Shown here piece by piece: positions 28,384-37,437 of a stretch of DNA of 64,000 nucleotides. The position numbers and the translations under genes are program-made. Numbering within the stretch: the stretch's first letter is position 1; the number at the start of each line of letters is the position of its first letter. Below the pieces are notes generated by a model. The model ran no database searches, had not been told where the DNA came from, and worked only from the letters and a program-made list of their open reading frames with translations. Where the stretch lies: contig CAYJQC010000012.1 of the NCBI GenBank assembly GCA_964372215.1, positions 79,684-143,683 of the forward strand, given 5' to 3'. The stretch comes from DAIMFL01 sp964372215 (GTDB lineage Bacteria > Pseudomonadota > Alphaproteobacteria > Dongiales > Dongiaceae).

Positions 28384-28907
28384 CGGCCGGCCTCCGCGGC
28401 GGACAGCTCGATTTCCGACGGCTCCTCGACCGCATGGCCGAGCGCCGCCAGATTGGCGCGCGTCGCGTCGTTCAGCGCCAGTCGGTTGGCCCGCGCCGCG
28501 GCGGTCGCGCGGGCGACCACCTCGTCGAAACCGTCGAGCGTCGAATCGAGGCTGAGCCGCCGGCCGTCGGCGCCCAGGCTCAGCGTCATCCAGCCATTGC
28601 CCTTGTTGCGCCGCACCGCGTAGTAGCGCAGCTGCAGGCGGTCGAGCCGGTCCCAGGCCAGGGCCATGCCTCCGGCGACGCCGATTCGGGCCTCGTCGGC
28701 GGCAACGCGCAGCCGCTGGCGCATCGCGGTGCGCAGCGTGAACATCAGGAACAACGCGGTGAGCCCCCCGAACAGCACCATCGAATACACCGCCACCGGC
28801 GACAGCGCCCAGAACCCGGCGCTGACACCGGCACCCGCGACCCCCCGGCCATAATCGGCCATAAGCGTGCGGACGGGATAGCGATGAATGCGCGTCATGT
28901 GTCGCAC
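28380..28907 (-). CDS. Small membrane protein, unknown
   Basis: 175 residues from GTG 28907 (ATG 28898 also possible; a GGGAG site lies just upstream). Two hydrophobic segments, about 23-43 and 45-60 (YGRGVAGAGVSAGFWAL, VYSMVLFGGLTALFLMF), then a beta-rich cytoplasmic part (RVAADEARIGVAGGMALAWDRLDRLQLRYYAVR) resembling bacterial PH-like domains, and a helical tail. I do not recognise the family. Its stop overlaps the ATPase start (GTGA), so it is translated with the peptide importer, while 44 bases separate it from the deacetylase gene. Confidence 0.65.
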   Translation of the reverse strand: MRHMTRIHRYPVRTLMADYGRGVAGAGVSAGFWALSPVAVYSMVLFGGLTALFLMFTLRTAMRQRLRVAADEARIGVAGGMALAWDRLDRLQLRYYAVRRNKGNGWMTLSLGADGRRLSLDSTLDGFDEVVARATAAARANRLALNDATRANLAALGHAVEEPSEIELSAAEAGR

Positions 28908-28951
28908 GTCACTCCCTGGCGCGGCGGCGCCGGTCGCCGCCGGCGCTCTTC

Positions 28952-29779
28952 TTACGGCAAGTCGCCGTCGGGCGGCATGTTAAAGATACTCGGCGCGTCG
29001 AGCCAGATGGCGGCGCGCTGGCCGGCGACGCGGGCGGCCAGCCGGTCGCAGAACCGCCAGCAGGCCGCGTCATGGGCGAGATGATGGCTCATCAGGCCGG
29101 TCGGCTCGGTTTCGTCGACCCGGCCCAGCCGGCGCGCGGCGAGATGGTCCACCATCCGACCCAGCGCGACGGCCTCGCCGACGAAACCGCGGCCGCCGTG
29201 CCAGTCGACGATGTCGACATGGGCGTTGACCTGCAGCAGGCCGGGGGCCGGCCGGGCGCCGGTCCGCGCGCCGAAGCTGGACAGCCCGGCGAAACCGGCG
29301 CCGGCCAGCCCGGCCACCACCTCGGGCGCGATCCGGTTCCACGGCGGCACCACGACCGGCAGCGGCCGGTCGCCGATATCGGCGCACAGCGCCGCCAGAC
29401 GGATGCGGCCGGTGTGCAGCTCCGCCAGCGCCGCCGCGGCCGGACGCCCGGCCCCGAGCTCGGCCTTCTTCGCCGGTGCCTGCGCATGGTTGCGATGGGC
29501 GAAGCCGTGCTGCAGCACGGCGACCCCGGCGCCGGCGCGGGCCAGCCGGCCGGCCAGCGCCGGGGTTGCCGCGTCGGGAATCACCGCGAGCGCCAGCGGC
29601 ACGCCATGCTGCGCCGCGATATCGAGCAGCCGGTCGAGCGCCGGGCCGGCATCGGCGGCGTCGTCGTCGCGCCACCACAGGGTGGCCGTGCGCCCGGCGG
29701 CGGCCCACAGCGCGAGCTCACGATCGAGCGCCGCCCAGGAATCGCGCGTGGAATCGCCCGTGGGTTCGCCCGCGGTCAC
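28952..29779 (-). CDS. Polysaccharide deacetylase family protein
   Basis: 275 residues from GTG 29779. A carbohydrate-esterase-4-like barrel: metal motif WWRDDDAADAGPAL (Asp pair), HGFAHRNHA (the H-x3-H type motif), VVPPWNRI and VDIVDWHGGRGF. No signal peptide, so it probably acts in the cytoplasm on a lipid-linked or nucleotide-linked sugar, or is a divergent member. GTGA overlap with the glycosyltransferase gene upstream. Substrate not known; N-acetyl removal from an envelope glycan is the family expectation. Confidence 0.85.
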   Translation of the reverse strand: MTAGEPTGDSTRDSWAALDRELALWAAAGRTATLWWRDDDAADAGPALDRLLDIAAQHGVPLALAVIPDAATPALAGRLARAGAGVAVLQHGFAHRNHAQAPAKKAELGAGRPAAAALAELHTGRIRLAALCADIGDRPLPVVVPPWNRIAPEVVAGLAGAGFAGLSSFGARTGARPAPGLLQVNAHVDIVDWHGGRGFVGEAVALGRMVDHLAARRLGRVDETEPTGLMSHHLAHDAACWRFCDRLAARVAGQRAAIWLDAPSIFNMPPDGDLP

Positions 29780-30954
29780 GCCCGCACCAGGCCGCGGATC
29801 AGCCGCGCGCTGGCCGCCGCGCCCTCGAGATCGAGCGCGCCGGGCGCCGGGCGATCTCGTTGCGCTGCCGAATCGATCGCCGCGGCGAGCCGCTCCGGTG
29901 CCGTCTCGGCGCCTTCCGCCAGGGTGATCAGGCCGCGCGCCGCCAGCAGGCGCGCGCGCCGGGTCTGCTCGCCCTCGCCGGGCGCCGCGAACGGCACCAC
30001 CACGGCGCGGGCGCGGGCGGCGATCAGTTCCATCACCGTATTGTAGCCGCCCTGGGAGACCGAGACGGCGCAGCGCCCGAACAGCCCGGCCAGGTCCGGC
30101 CGATGGCGCTCGATCGTCACCCCGGGCGGCGCCGCGGCCGCCAGCGCCACGGCCTCGGTCGCCGGCAGGTTGAGTCCGGTGACCAGCCGCCAGGGCCGCC
30201 CGGCCAGCCCGGTCAGCGGACGCGCCGCCAGGCTGGCGCGCAGCAGGGCGCCGCCGACCGCGCCGCCGCCGGCCGAAACCAGCACCTCGCCGGTCTCCGC
30301 GCCGGCCTCCGCACTATCCGCTGCCGCCGGAAGCTCGACCACGTAGCCGGTATAGGCCAGCCGCCCGGCGATCTCCGCCGCGCCGGGAAAGCTCAGCTCC
30401 AGGGGCGCCAGGCGCGGATCGCCGTGGACCAGCACCCGGTCGAAGAACCGCCGCACCAGCGCCACCGTCTCGGCCACCCGCTTGGCGCTTTCGGGGCCGG
30501 GCCGGTGCTTGTCGACCAGGATGTCGCGCAGCGAGCACAGGATCAGCGGCCGGGGCCGCCGTGCAGCCGCCGCCTCGAGCAGCGGCAGCAGCTCGCGGCG
30601 GAAGGCGCGCCGGCCGAACGGATAGAGCTCGATCAGCAGCATGTCGGGCGCCCGCGCCGCGAACAGCGCCAGCAGCGCCGCCGCCCGCGCCGCCCACCAG
30701 GCGTCGTCGACCGGCCGGCCGGCGCCATCGAGCAGCGTGGCGAAGCCGGCGTCGGCGGCCCGCGCCGGCGGCAGCTGCACCGTCTCGGCGGCGCCGAAAT
30801 CGACGCCCTCGACCGGTTCGCCGCCGGCCGCCACGGTGACCGCGATCCCGGCATTGCCGAGCGCCCGGGCGATCGCCGCCGCCCGCCTGAGATGGCCGAT
30901 GCCCAGGAGATGCTGGACGTGGAACATCAGGCGCGGCGGCGCACCGCGGTTCAT
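29776..30954 (-). CDS. Glycosyltransferase, MurG-like (GT-B)
   Basis: 392 residues from ATG 30954. GT-B fold: N-terminal Gly-rich loop HLLGIGHLRRAAAIARAL at about 13-30 and C-terminal donor-site motif SQGGYNTVMELIAARARAVVVPF. LILCSLRDILVDK and GYVVELP mark the same family as the gene at 38907 (HDTFGLGHLRRCRAI, MGGYNTFCEIL), COG4671-type predicted glycosyltransferases. No membrane helix. ATGA overlap with the phosphatase upstream, GTGA with the deacetylase downstream. Sugar and acceptor unknown. Confidence 0.85.
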   Translation of the reverse strand: MNRGAPPRLMFHVQHLLGIGHLRRAAAIARALGNAGIAVTVAAGGEPVEGVDFGAAETVQLPPARAADAGFATLLDGAGRPVDDAWWAARAAALLALFAARAPDMLLIELYPFGRRAFRRELLPLLEAAAARRPRPLILCSLRDILVDKHRPGPESAKRVAETVALVRRFFDRVLVHGDPRLAPLELSFPGAAEIAGRLAYTGYVVELPAAADSAEAGAETGEVLVSAGGGAVGGALLRASLAARPLTGLAGRPWRLVTGLNLPATEAVALAAAAPPGVTIERHRPDLAGLFGRCAVSVSQGGYNTVMELIAARARAVVVPFAAPGEGEQTRRARLLAARGLITLAEGAETAPERLAAAIDSAAQRDRPAPGALDLEGAAASARLIRGLVRA

Positions 30955-31622
30955 GGCGACCGCTCGGGGCAGGCCGGGGCGCCGGCCGCCGCCAGCGGCA
31001 GGTTCAGCCGCTCGACCGCCAGCCCGGCGGCGGAGAAGCGGAACTGGTGGACACAGCCGTCGGCCAGCTTCGCGGGCGGCTGTCCCAGCATGTCCCAGCC
31101 GCAGGCGGCGGCATGGATGGCGCGCAGCACGCTGCGATGGGTGACGCAGAAAATGCTGCGGCCCTGCTGCAGCATGTCCTGCAGCAATTCCATGTTGCGC
31201 TGCAGCACGTCGCGCGGACTCTCGCCTCCCGGCGGCCGGAAATCCCAGCCTTTCGCCTCCCATTCCGCCATTTTTGCGCCATGGCGGGCGCGCAGATCGG
31301 CCAGGGTCTGGCCTTCCCACGCGCCGAAGCCGCGCTCGATCAGGCGCGGCTCGATCGCCAGCGGCGGCGGTTTCATGCTGCACTCCATGCTGCGCAGCAT
31401 GATCTCGGCGGTCTCGCGGCAGCGCCGCAGCGGACTGGCCAGCCAGTGGCGCTGCCGCCAGTCGATTTCCGGGGTCTCCGGCAGCCGCCAGCCGCGCACC
31501 GCTTCGCGGCCCTCGGGCGACAACGCCACGTCGGTGCGGCCCTGCAGCCGGCGCGCCGCGTTCCAGGCGGTCGGGCCATGGCGCATCAGCGCCACGGCGA
31601 TGGCGCGGTCAGCCACGCTCAC
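30951..31622 (-). CDS. Histidine phosphatase family protein
   Basis: 223 residues from GTG 31622. Phosphohistidine motif LMRHGPTAWN (H15), then SPLRRCRETAEI, the acid residue in GGESPRDV, and the second catalytic His in VTHRSVLRAIHAA. Such enzymes dephosphorylate small molecules or sugar phosphates (for example in GDP-mannose- or nucleotide-related pathways). Its chain of overlaps with glycosyltransferase genes (GTGA upstream, ATGA downstream) suggests a substrate in glycan synthesis, by inference. Confidence 0.88.
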   Translation of the reverse strand: MSVADRAIAVALMRHGPTAWNAARRLQGRTDVALSPEGREAVRGWRLPETPEIDWRQRHWLASPLRRCRETAEIMLRSMECSMKPPPLAIEPRLIERGFGAWEGQTLADLRARHGAKMAEWEAKGWDFRPPGGESPRDVLQRNMELLQDMLQQGRSIFCVTHRSVLRAIHAAACGWDMLGQPPAKLADGCVHQFRFSAAGLAVERLNLPLAAAGAPACPERSP

Positions 31623-32797
31623 CCCGCCGGGCGCGCGACCGCGGCGCCGGCGCGGCGCCCGTACGACGCGACGGAAGCGGACAGCGCCGCGTCGAGCTGC
31701 CGGGCGGCGGCGGTGATGCCGTGCTGCAGGGCAACCCGGCGGCGGGCGGCGGCGCCCATGGCCGCCCGTAGATTGGCGTCGTCGAGCAGCCGGGCGGTGG
31801 CGGCGGCAAAGGCGGCGACCTCGCCGGGCGGGGTCAGCAGGCCGGTATGGCCGTCCTCGACGATCGCGGCGACGCCGCCGCTGGCGCCGGCCACCACCGG
31901 CAGGCCGCTGGCCTGGGCCTCGAGCAGCGCCATGCCGTAGGCTTCGTTGATCGCCGGCCAGGCCAGCATGTCGGCGGCGGCGTAGACCGGCGCCAGCGCG
32001 TCCGGCGCCAGGGCGCCGAGCCGGGCGACGCGGCTTCCGAGCGGCGCCAGCGCCGCGGTCACCGCCGCCTCTGCCTTGCCGCCGCCGACCACGATCAGCC
32101 GCCAGTCGCGCTCGAGCAGCCGTGCCAGGGCGTCGCCCAGGATGCGGTAGGATCTCAGCTTGTCGCCCTCGCGCATCATCCCGACGGCGAGCAGCCAGGG
32201 CGGCCCGGCGTCGAGACCGAGGCGCGCCGCCAGCTCGGACCGCGCCGCCCCGCGGGTGACGCGGCGATATGGCTCGGGGTCGAGAAACGGCGCCAACTGG
32301 ATGACCCGGCTGCGGTCGCGCACCAGCGGCAGCAGGCAGGCGACATCCGCCGGGTTCAGGCACAGCACGCAGTCGGCCGCCATCACGCCCGCCGCGCTCG
32401 CCGCGTGCCCGATCGCCCACGGCCCCTCGGACCGCTTCGGCGCATGGGACGCCTCGGCGACGAGATAGGGGATGTCGAGCGCGGCCGCCACCGCGAGCCC
32501 GAGCCAGTCCGGCGCCTTGTAGTAGGGATGATAGGTGAGCCAGGCCTCGGGCCGCCGGTCTTCCGGCGCGGCCAGAAGGCGGGCGATCAGGCGGGCCGCG
32601 ATCGCGTCGCCCTGGGCGCGAATGCGCTCCTGCCGGGCGCGGTCGCCGGCGCCGTCATAGGCGCGCAGCCGGCTCATCAGCTCGACCCGGTGCCCGACCT
32701 GGCGCAGCGCCGCCAGCAGCAGCCGAGCCATGCGCCGGTCGCCCGACGGCACGGGGTGATCGGGCGGCTTGAGCGGGGCGTAGAAGGCGACGCGCAT
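31619..32797 (-). CDS. Glycosyltransferase family 4 (first)
   Basis: 392 residues from ATG 32797. GT-B: N-terminal VAFYAPLKPPDHPVPSGDRRMARLL (acceptor half) and C-terminal donor half with LLAVGMMREGDKLRSYRIL, AADMLAWPAINEAYGMALLEAQASGLPVVAG, where the E-x7-E motif binds the nucleotide sugar. The start shares one base with the stop of the next gene (TGATG). Probably cytoplasmic, acting on a lipid-linked glycan. Confidence 0.88.
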   Translation of the reverse strand: MRVAFYAPLKPPDHPVPSGDRRMARLLLAALRQVGHRVELMSRLRAYDGAGDRARQERIRAQGDAIAARLIARLLAAPEDRRPEAWLTYHPYYKAPDWLGLAVAAALDIPYLVAEASHAPKRSEGPWAIGHAASAAGVMAADCVLCLNPADVACLLPLVRDRSRVIQLAPFLDPEPYRRVTRGAARSELAARLGLDAGPPWLLAVGMMREGDKLRSYRILGDALARLLERDWRLIVVGGGKAEAAVTAALAPLGSRVARLGALAPDALAPVYAAADMLAWPAINEAYGMALLEAQASGLPVVAGASGGVAAIVEDGHTGLLTPPGEVAAFAAATARLLDDANLRAAMGAAARRRVALQHGITAAARQLDAALSASVASYGRRAGAAVARPAG

Positions 32798-34179
32798 CAG
32801 CCCGGTACCGCGCGTCGGCGGCCGGCATCCGGCTCGACCGCGACTTGTGGGGCGTCGGCCGGTTCGGCGCCGGCCAGGCCGAAGCGCGCGGCCAGCGCGG
32901 CGATGCCCGCCGCCATGTCGAACCGGCTGCGCACCCGGGCATGCCCCGCCGCACCCAGCGCGCCGCGCCGCGCCGGATCCGCGATCAGCGCCGCCAGCGC
33001 CGCCGCCAGGTCGTCGGGCGCGCGCGGCGGCACCAGCAGGCCGGTGTGGCCGTGCTCGACCAGTTCCGGCACGCCGGACACCACGGTGGAAACGACGGCA
33101 AGGCGCTGGCTCTGCGCCTCCATCAGCACGTTCGGCAACCCGTCGCGGTCGCCGTCGGGCGCCACCCGGCAGGGCAGCACGAACAGATCGGCCGCGCGGT
33201 ACTCCGCGAGCACGCGCTCCTGCGGCTGGGCGCCCAGCCAGTCGATGCGCTCGGCCAGGCCGGCCGCCGCGGCCTGAGCCTTCAGCGCCTCGCCCAGCGG
33301 CCCGCCGCCGACATGGCGCAGGCGCCACTGCAGCTCGCGGGGCAGCCGCGCCAGCGCCGCCAGCAGATCGTCGAAGCCCTTCTTCTCGACCGCCCGCCCG
33401 ACCGCCAGCAGCCGCACCGGCCGGCCGGCGTCGGTGCCGTCGCGGCCGGGATCGGCCGAAGCGGCCGGCGCCGGGAAGCGGCGGAAATCCAGGCCATGGT
33501 AGACCAGGGCGAGCGCCCCGGCGGCGGCCCGGGCCGGGGCCAGCGCGGCCAGGTGCTCGAAGCCGGCGCGGGTGCAGGTCACCAGCCAGTCGAGCGCGGC
33601 GAGCTTCTCCCGCTTCTCCCACTCGGGCGTGGTCCAGATGTCCTTGGCGTGGGCCGAGCAGCTCCAGTTCAGGCCGGCGACCAGCGCGGCGTAGCGCGCG
33701 ACCGAGGCCGGGGTGTGCAGAAAATGGGCGTGCAGCCGGCTGGTGCCGGCCGGCAGCTCGGCCGCCAGCACCAGGGCCTGGCCGAACCGGCGGCCGCGAT
33801 TGGCGGTGAAATCGCGCCGCAGATCGGCGACCCAGGCCCGCCGCGCCGGCCGGTAGCCGGGCCGCCGGCGGACCCGCCACCAGGATCGCAGCACCCGCAG
33901 CGGCGCCTGATACAGGTATTCCGGGAGATAGCTCACGGGCGCCGCGATCTCGCGATGCACCGGGTGGATCTGGCGGTCGGTCGGCCGGCGCAGGGAAACG
34001 ATGCGAATGTCGAGGCCGCGGCGCTCGAGCGCCAGGATCTCCTGGGCGATGAAGGTCTCGGACAGCCGCGGATAGCCCTTGAGCACGAACACCACCGGGC
34101 CGCCGGCCGGGGCGGGGCGGAGCCGGGTATCGCGATCCGGGACGGCGTCATTGGCCACGGCAGGAATCCAAAACGGCAA
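32797..34179 (-). CDS. Glycosyltransferase family 4 (second)
   Basis: 460 residues counted from TTG 34179; GTG 34158 gives 453 and may be the real start. GT-B with FVLKGYPRLSETFIAQEILALERRG, the typical entry of exopolysaccharide GT4 enzymes, HAHFLHTPASVARY, CSAHAKDIW, LLAVGRAVEKKGFDDLL and the donor motif DRDGLPNVLMEAQSQRLAVVST. It is the first gene of the minus-strand run that ends at the deacetylase. The 293-base gap upstream faces the TetR gene and carries its operator. Confidence 0.9.
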   Translation of the reverse strand: MPFWIPAVANDAVPDRDTRLRPAPAGGPVVFVLKGYPRLSETFIAQEILALERRGLDIRIVSLRRPTDRQIHPVHREIAAPVSYLPEYLYQAPLRVLRSWWRVRRRPGYRPARRAWVADLRRDFTANRGRRFGQALVLAAELPAGTSRLHAHFLHTPASVARYAALVAGLNWSCSAHAKDIWTTPEWEKREKLAALDWLVTCTRAGFEHLAALAPARAAAGALALVYHGLDFRRFPAPAASADPGRDGTDAGRPVRLLAVGRAVEKKGFDDLLAALARLPRELQWRLRHVGGGPLGEALKAQAAAAGLAERIDWLGAQPQERVLAEYRAADLFVLPCRVAPDGDRDGLPNVLMEAQSQRLAVVSTVVSGVPELVEHGHTGLLVPPRAPDDLAAALAALIADPARRGALGAAGHARVRSRFDMAAGIAALAARFGLAGAEPADAPQVAVEPDAGRRRAVPG

Positions 34180-34437
34180 GATCCAGCTTCCGCCCGCCCT
34201 TCTAGCAGAACCGGGACGGGGGAATCCGGGGAAAATCGGCGCCCGCGGATGCCGGCGCCGGCATGTGGTCGAGCAGTCGGAAGTCGTCTTTCACCTCGTC
34301 CACGGGACACCGGGCCGACGCCCCGGGAGGGTGCGGCCACCCGCGATCCCGCGGCGCGCAAGAGCGTGCCGAGCGCGTGTCGGGAGCGACAGTTTGCCGC
34401 TGACGGTCGCTGTTGCGCAACGCCGATGCGGAAGCTA

Positions 34438-34459
34438 AGTGAGTTACTGCTAACTAACT
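34438..34459. promoter_or_regulatory. Dyad operator before the TetR gene
   Basis: AGTGAGTTA (34438-34446), CTGC, TAACTAACT (34451-34459): 8 of 9 positions pair. Such AGTTAGTTA-like dyads are classic TetR-family sites and here it ends 13 bases before the regulator's GTG, just before its ribosome site (GGAG). It suggests that TetR represses its own cassette. Confidence 0.65.
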
Positions 34460-34472
34460 GGAGTGTTGCCCC

Positions 34473-35081
34473 GTGCAATCCCGCAAGCCCGCCGCCGAGC
34501 GCCAGGCCGAGATCGTCGAAGCCACGGTACGGCTTGCGGCCAGCGCCGGCCCGGATCGTCTGAGCCTGGACTCGGTTGCCGCTGCCGTCGGCATCTCGCA
34601 GCCGGCGATCTTCCGGCACTTTCCGTCCAAGGGCCGGCTTTGGCTCGCCGTCGCCGGCTGGATCGCGCAGCGGCTGACCGGTGTCTGGGAAGGTGCGGAG
34701 TCGGAAGCGACGCCGACCGAGCGCGTGCGCAAGATGGTCCAGGGACAGCTGATATTGGTCAACGCGACACCGGCGATCCCCGCCATCCTGTTCTCCCGCA
34801 CCCTCCACAGCGAGAACGAAGCGCTTCGCCAAGCGTTCGAGACGCTGGTCGGGACCTTTCATCAGCGTCTGACGCGCCAGCTCGACGCCGCCCAGGCGGA
34901 CGGCAGCATCCGAGACGGCATCGAAGCGGCGCAGCTCGCCGCCCTGGTCATGTCGGTCGTCCAAGGCACGATCCTGCGCTGGACCGTGACCCGACAGCGC
35001 TTCGACCTTGTCGCCGAAGGGCTTGGCCTGGTGGATCTGCTGCTGCAGAGCTTCGGCCGCGATCCCGCGGCGAGGCGCTAG
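34473..35081 (+). CDS. TetR/AcrR family transcriptional regulator
   Basis: 202 residues from GTG 34473. The N-terminal helix-turn-helix is clear: RQAEIVEATVRLAASAGPDRL, then SVAAAVGISQPAIFRHFPSKGRLW. The C-terminal part is a helical ligand/dimer domain with no recognisable ligand signature. It is followed after 10 bases by the adaptor gene, so it heads an efflux operon that it most likely represses; the inducer is probably a pumped compound. The dyad at 34438-34459 is the likely site. Confidence 0.93.
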   Translation: MQSRKPAAERQAEIVEATVRLAASAGPDRLSLDSVAAAVGISQPAIFRHFPSKGRLWLAVAGWIAQRLTGVWEGAESEATPTERVRKMVQGQLILVNATPAIPAILFSRTLHSENEALRQAFETLVGTFHQRLTRQLDAAQADGSIRDGIEAAQLAALVMSVVQGTILRWTVTRQRFDLVAEGLGLVDLLLQSFGRDPAARR

Positions 35082-35091
35082 AGGTATCGCC

Positions 35092-36288
35092 ATGCAACTC
35101 CGCAGATACCGCACATCGGCCCTGGTCGCGCTCGGCTTCGTCGCCGTGGCCGCCGCGGCTGCCGCGTACCATTGGTTGCGACCGCTGCCGGTGACGGTGG
35201 CGATGCCGGCCGAGAATGCGGCCGTCGAGGTCTACGGGCTGGGGACTGTCGAAGCACGGGTTCTGTCGGAGATCGGTTTCCAGGTCGGCGGAACGCTGAT
35301 CGATCTGGCGGTCGATCATGGCGACAGGGTTTCGGCCGGCGGCATCGTCGCCCGCCTCGAGAGCGGAGCCCAGGAGGCCCGGCTGGCCAAGGCCGCGGCC
35401 GGCGTCGCGCTGGCTCGGGCGGCCCTCGAGCAGGCGAACGCGCGGCTCGGACGGGCTAACGCGATCCTGCACGAGAAACTGCGGATCAACACGCGACGGC
35501 AGGAACTGGTGACTCGCGGCACCGTCTCGGTCGAGGCCGCCGAGGAAGCGCAGACGGCGGCCGAGGTCGCGGCCGCCGACGTCACGGTGGCGCAGAGCGA
35601 GGTCGATCTCGCCGCCGCGGCGCTCGAGGACGCGCGCGCCAACGCCCATCTCGAAGACGCGCTGACTCGATACTACACGCTCACGGCGCCCTACGAAGGC
35701 GTCGTCGTCAAACGCCACGCCGAACTCGGCGCCGCCCTCAGCGCCGGCCAGACGCTGTTCACCTTCGTCGACCCGACGACCATCTGGGTGCGTGCCTATG
35801 TCGACGAGGCTCGGGCCGGCGGGCTTCAGGTCGGTCAGCGCGCCGAGATTCGTCTGCGGTCCTTGCCGCAGCAGGTGTTCGCCGGATCCGTCGCCCGGAT
35901 CGACATCGAAAGCGATCGGGTGAGCGAGGAGCGGCGCGTGCATGTCACCTGTGATTCATGCCCCCGGCAGTTCCATCTGGGCGAACAGGCCGAGGTGGTG
36001 ATCCGGAAAAGCAGCATCGCCCGCGCCATCCTGGTCCCGGAGAGTGCGGTCCAGGAATTCGACGGCCGGACCGGCCGCGTCTGGACGGTGGAGGACGGAC
36101 AGCTTGCGCAAAGATCGGTGACATTCGGGGAGCGTACGCTCGACGGCCGCATCGCCATCGCCGACGAGCTGCCGCCCGATGTGGCGGTGCTCACCGAACT
36201 GCGTCCCGGGCTGCGGGTCGGGCGGGCGGCACGAGTGACGTCGACAGCGAGCGAAACTGCGGCAGCCGCAGCCGGCGCAGCATCATGA
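35092..36288 (+). CDS. HlyD-family periplasmic adaptor
   Basis: 398 residues. One membrane anchor (about 9-28), then barrel-sandwich (lipoyl) halves around a coiled-coil hairpin: VYGLGTVEARVLSEIGFQVGGTL, alanine-rich coil about 95-185, YYTLTAPYEGVVVKRHAELGAAL, then the beta-barrel with VDPTTIWVRAYVDE. It links an inner-membrane ABC pump to an outer-membrane channel. The ATG follows TetR by 10 bases and its stop overlaps the permease start (ATGA). Adaptor plus DevC/DevA-type genes match cyanobacterial DevBCA-like and MacAB-like exporters. Confidence 0.92.
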   Translation: MQLRRYRTSALVALGFVAVAAAAAAYHWLRPLPVTVAMPAENAAVEVYGLGTVEARVLSEIGFQVGGTLIDLAVDHGDRVSAGGIVARLESGAQEARLAKAAAGVALARAALEQANARLGRANAILHEKLRINTRRQELVTRGTVSVEAAEEAQTAAEVAAADVTVAQSEVDLAAAALEDARANAHLEDALTRYYTLTAPYEGVVVKRHAELGAALSAGQTLFTFVDPTTIWVRAYVDEARAGGLQVGQRAEIRLRSLPQQVFAGSVARIDIESDRVSEERRVHVTCDSCPRQFHLGEQAEVVIRKSSIARAILVPESAVQEFDGRTGRVWTVEDGQLAQRSVTFGERTLDGRIAIADELPPDVAVLTELRPGLRVGRAARVTSTASETAAAAAGAAS

Positions 36289-37433
36289 ACCTCGCCTATC
36301 GCGACGTGCGGCACAAGCTCGGCCGATTCCTCTTGACCTGCATTGGCCTGAGCCTGCTGCTCGGCACGGTGCTGTCGATGATCGGGATCTACCGTGGCTT
36401 GGTCGATGATGCCTTGGCGCTGGTGCGGACCCCTGCGGCCGAGGTCTGGATCGTCGAGGCGGGCACGCGCGGCCCGTTCGCCGAATCGTCGCGCTTGTCG
36501 GGAGACACGCGCGAAGCGGTGGCGCGGATTGCCGGGGTCGCCGCCGCCGGGTCGGTCACCTACCAGTCGGTCGAGGCGGTTCAGGGCGGCCGGAAGATCC
36601 GGCTCTACGTGGTCGGATACGAGCCGACCCGGCCCGGCGGGCCGGCGCGGCTAATCGCCGGACGACTGATCGCGCGCAGCCATTTCGAACTGATCGCCGA
36701 TCGGCGCAGCGGGCTCGCGATCGGCGACCGCCTGGCCCTCGGTCGCGACTTCTTCACTGTGGTAGGCCTCACCGACAACCAGGTCGCGTCGGGTGGCGAT
36801 CCGGTCGTCTACATGACGCTGCGCGATTCCCAGAAACTGCAGTTCGATCTCGAGCCCCCTGCGGCGCGGCAGGAACGGGAGCGCCAGCTCGCTGCCGGCC
36901 GGACCCCCTTCGTCGACACCGATACGGTGAACGCCGTCATCGCGCGGCTGGCGGCCGGCGTCGAGGCCACAAGCGTCGCCGAGTCGGTGCGGCGCTGGAA
37001 GCACCTCTCGGCCATGACTCAGGACGAGCAGGAGGGCATCCTCACCCAGTCGGTCGTCGAGCGCGCGCGCCGGCAGATCGGCCTCTTCACCGGCATCCTG
37101 CTCACCGTCTCGGCGGTGATCATCGCGCTCATCATCTACACCATGACCATGGACAAGCTGCGCGAGATCGCGACGCTGAAGCTGATCGGTGCGCCGGACC
37201 GCACGATCGTCGGGCTGATCGTCCAACAGGCCCTGGCCATGGGGGTGATCGGTTTCGGGGTCGGTGCCGCCATCATCGCGACAGCCAAGGACTATTTTCC
37301 TCGCCGGGTCATTCTTGAGCCGCAGGATGGCCTCGTCCTGGCCGTCGCCGTGCTGCTGGTCTGCCTGCTCTCGAGCGGTCTCGGCGTCCGCCTGGCGCTC
37401 AAGGTGGACCCGGCAACGGCGTTGGGGGGCTGA
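36285..37433 (+). CDS. FtsX/DevC-type ABC transporter permease
   Basis: 382 residues. Four membrane helices: one at about 15-35 (FLLTCIGLSLLLGTVLSMIGI) and three near the C-terminus (GILLTVSAVIIALIIYTMTM, GVIGFGVGAAII, LVLAVAVLLVCLLSSGLGV), with a large periplasmic domain between, the MacB/FtsX arrangement. The coupling region EIATLKLIGAPDRTIVGLIVQQ is characteristic. The ATPase gene starts 4 bases after its stop. Transported compound unknown. Confidence 0.93.
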   Translation: MNLAYRDVRHKLGRFLLTCIGLSLLLGTVLSMIGIYRGLVDDALALVRTPAAEVWIVEAGTRGPFAESSRLSGDTREAVARIAGVAAAGSVTYQSVEAVQGGRKIRLYVVGYEPTRPGGPARLIAGRLIARSHFELIADRRSGLAIGDRLALGRDFFTVVGLTDNQVASGGDPVVYMTLRDSQKLQFDLEPPAARQERERQLAAGRTPFVDTDTVNAVIARLAAGVEATSVAESVRRWKHLSAMTQDEQEGILTQSVVERARRQIGLFTGILLTVSAVIIALIIYTMTMDKLREIATLKLIGAPDRTIVGLIVQQALAMGVIGFGVGAAIIATAKDYFPRRVILEPQDGLVLAVAVLLVCLLSSGLGVRLALKVDPATALGG

Positions 37434-37437
37434 GCCG

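Noticed and set aside
24527..28435. One 1,302-codon minus-strand frame covering both the binding protein and the ATPase region
   Set aside because: Only the part after ATG 26479 is protein-like (signal peptide, SBP fold); the rest is an out-of-frame reading of the ATPase gene.
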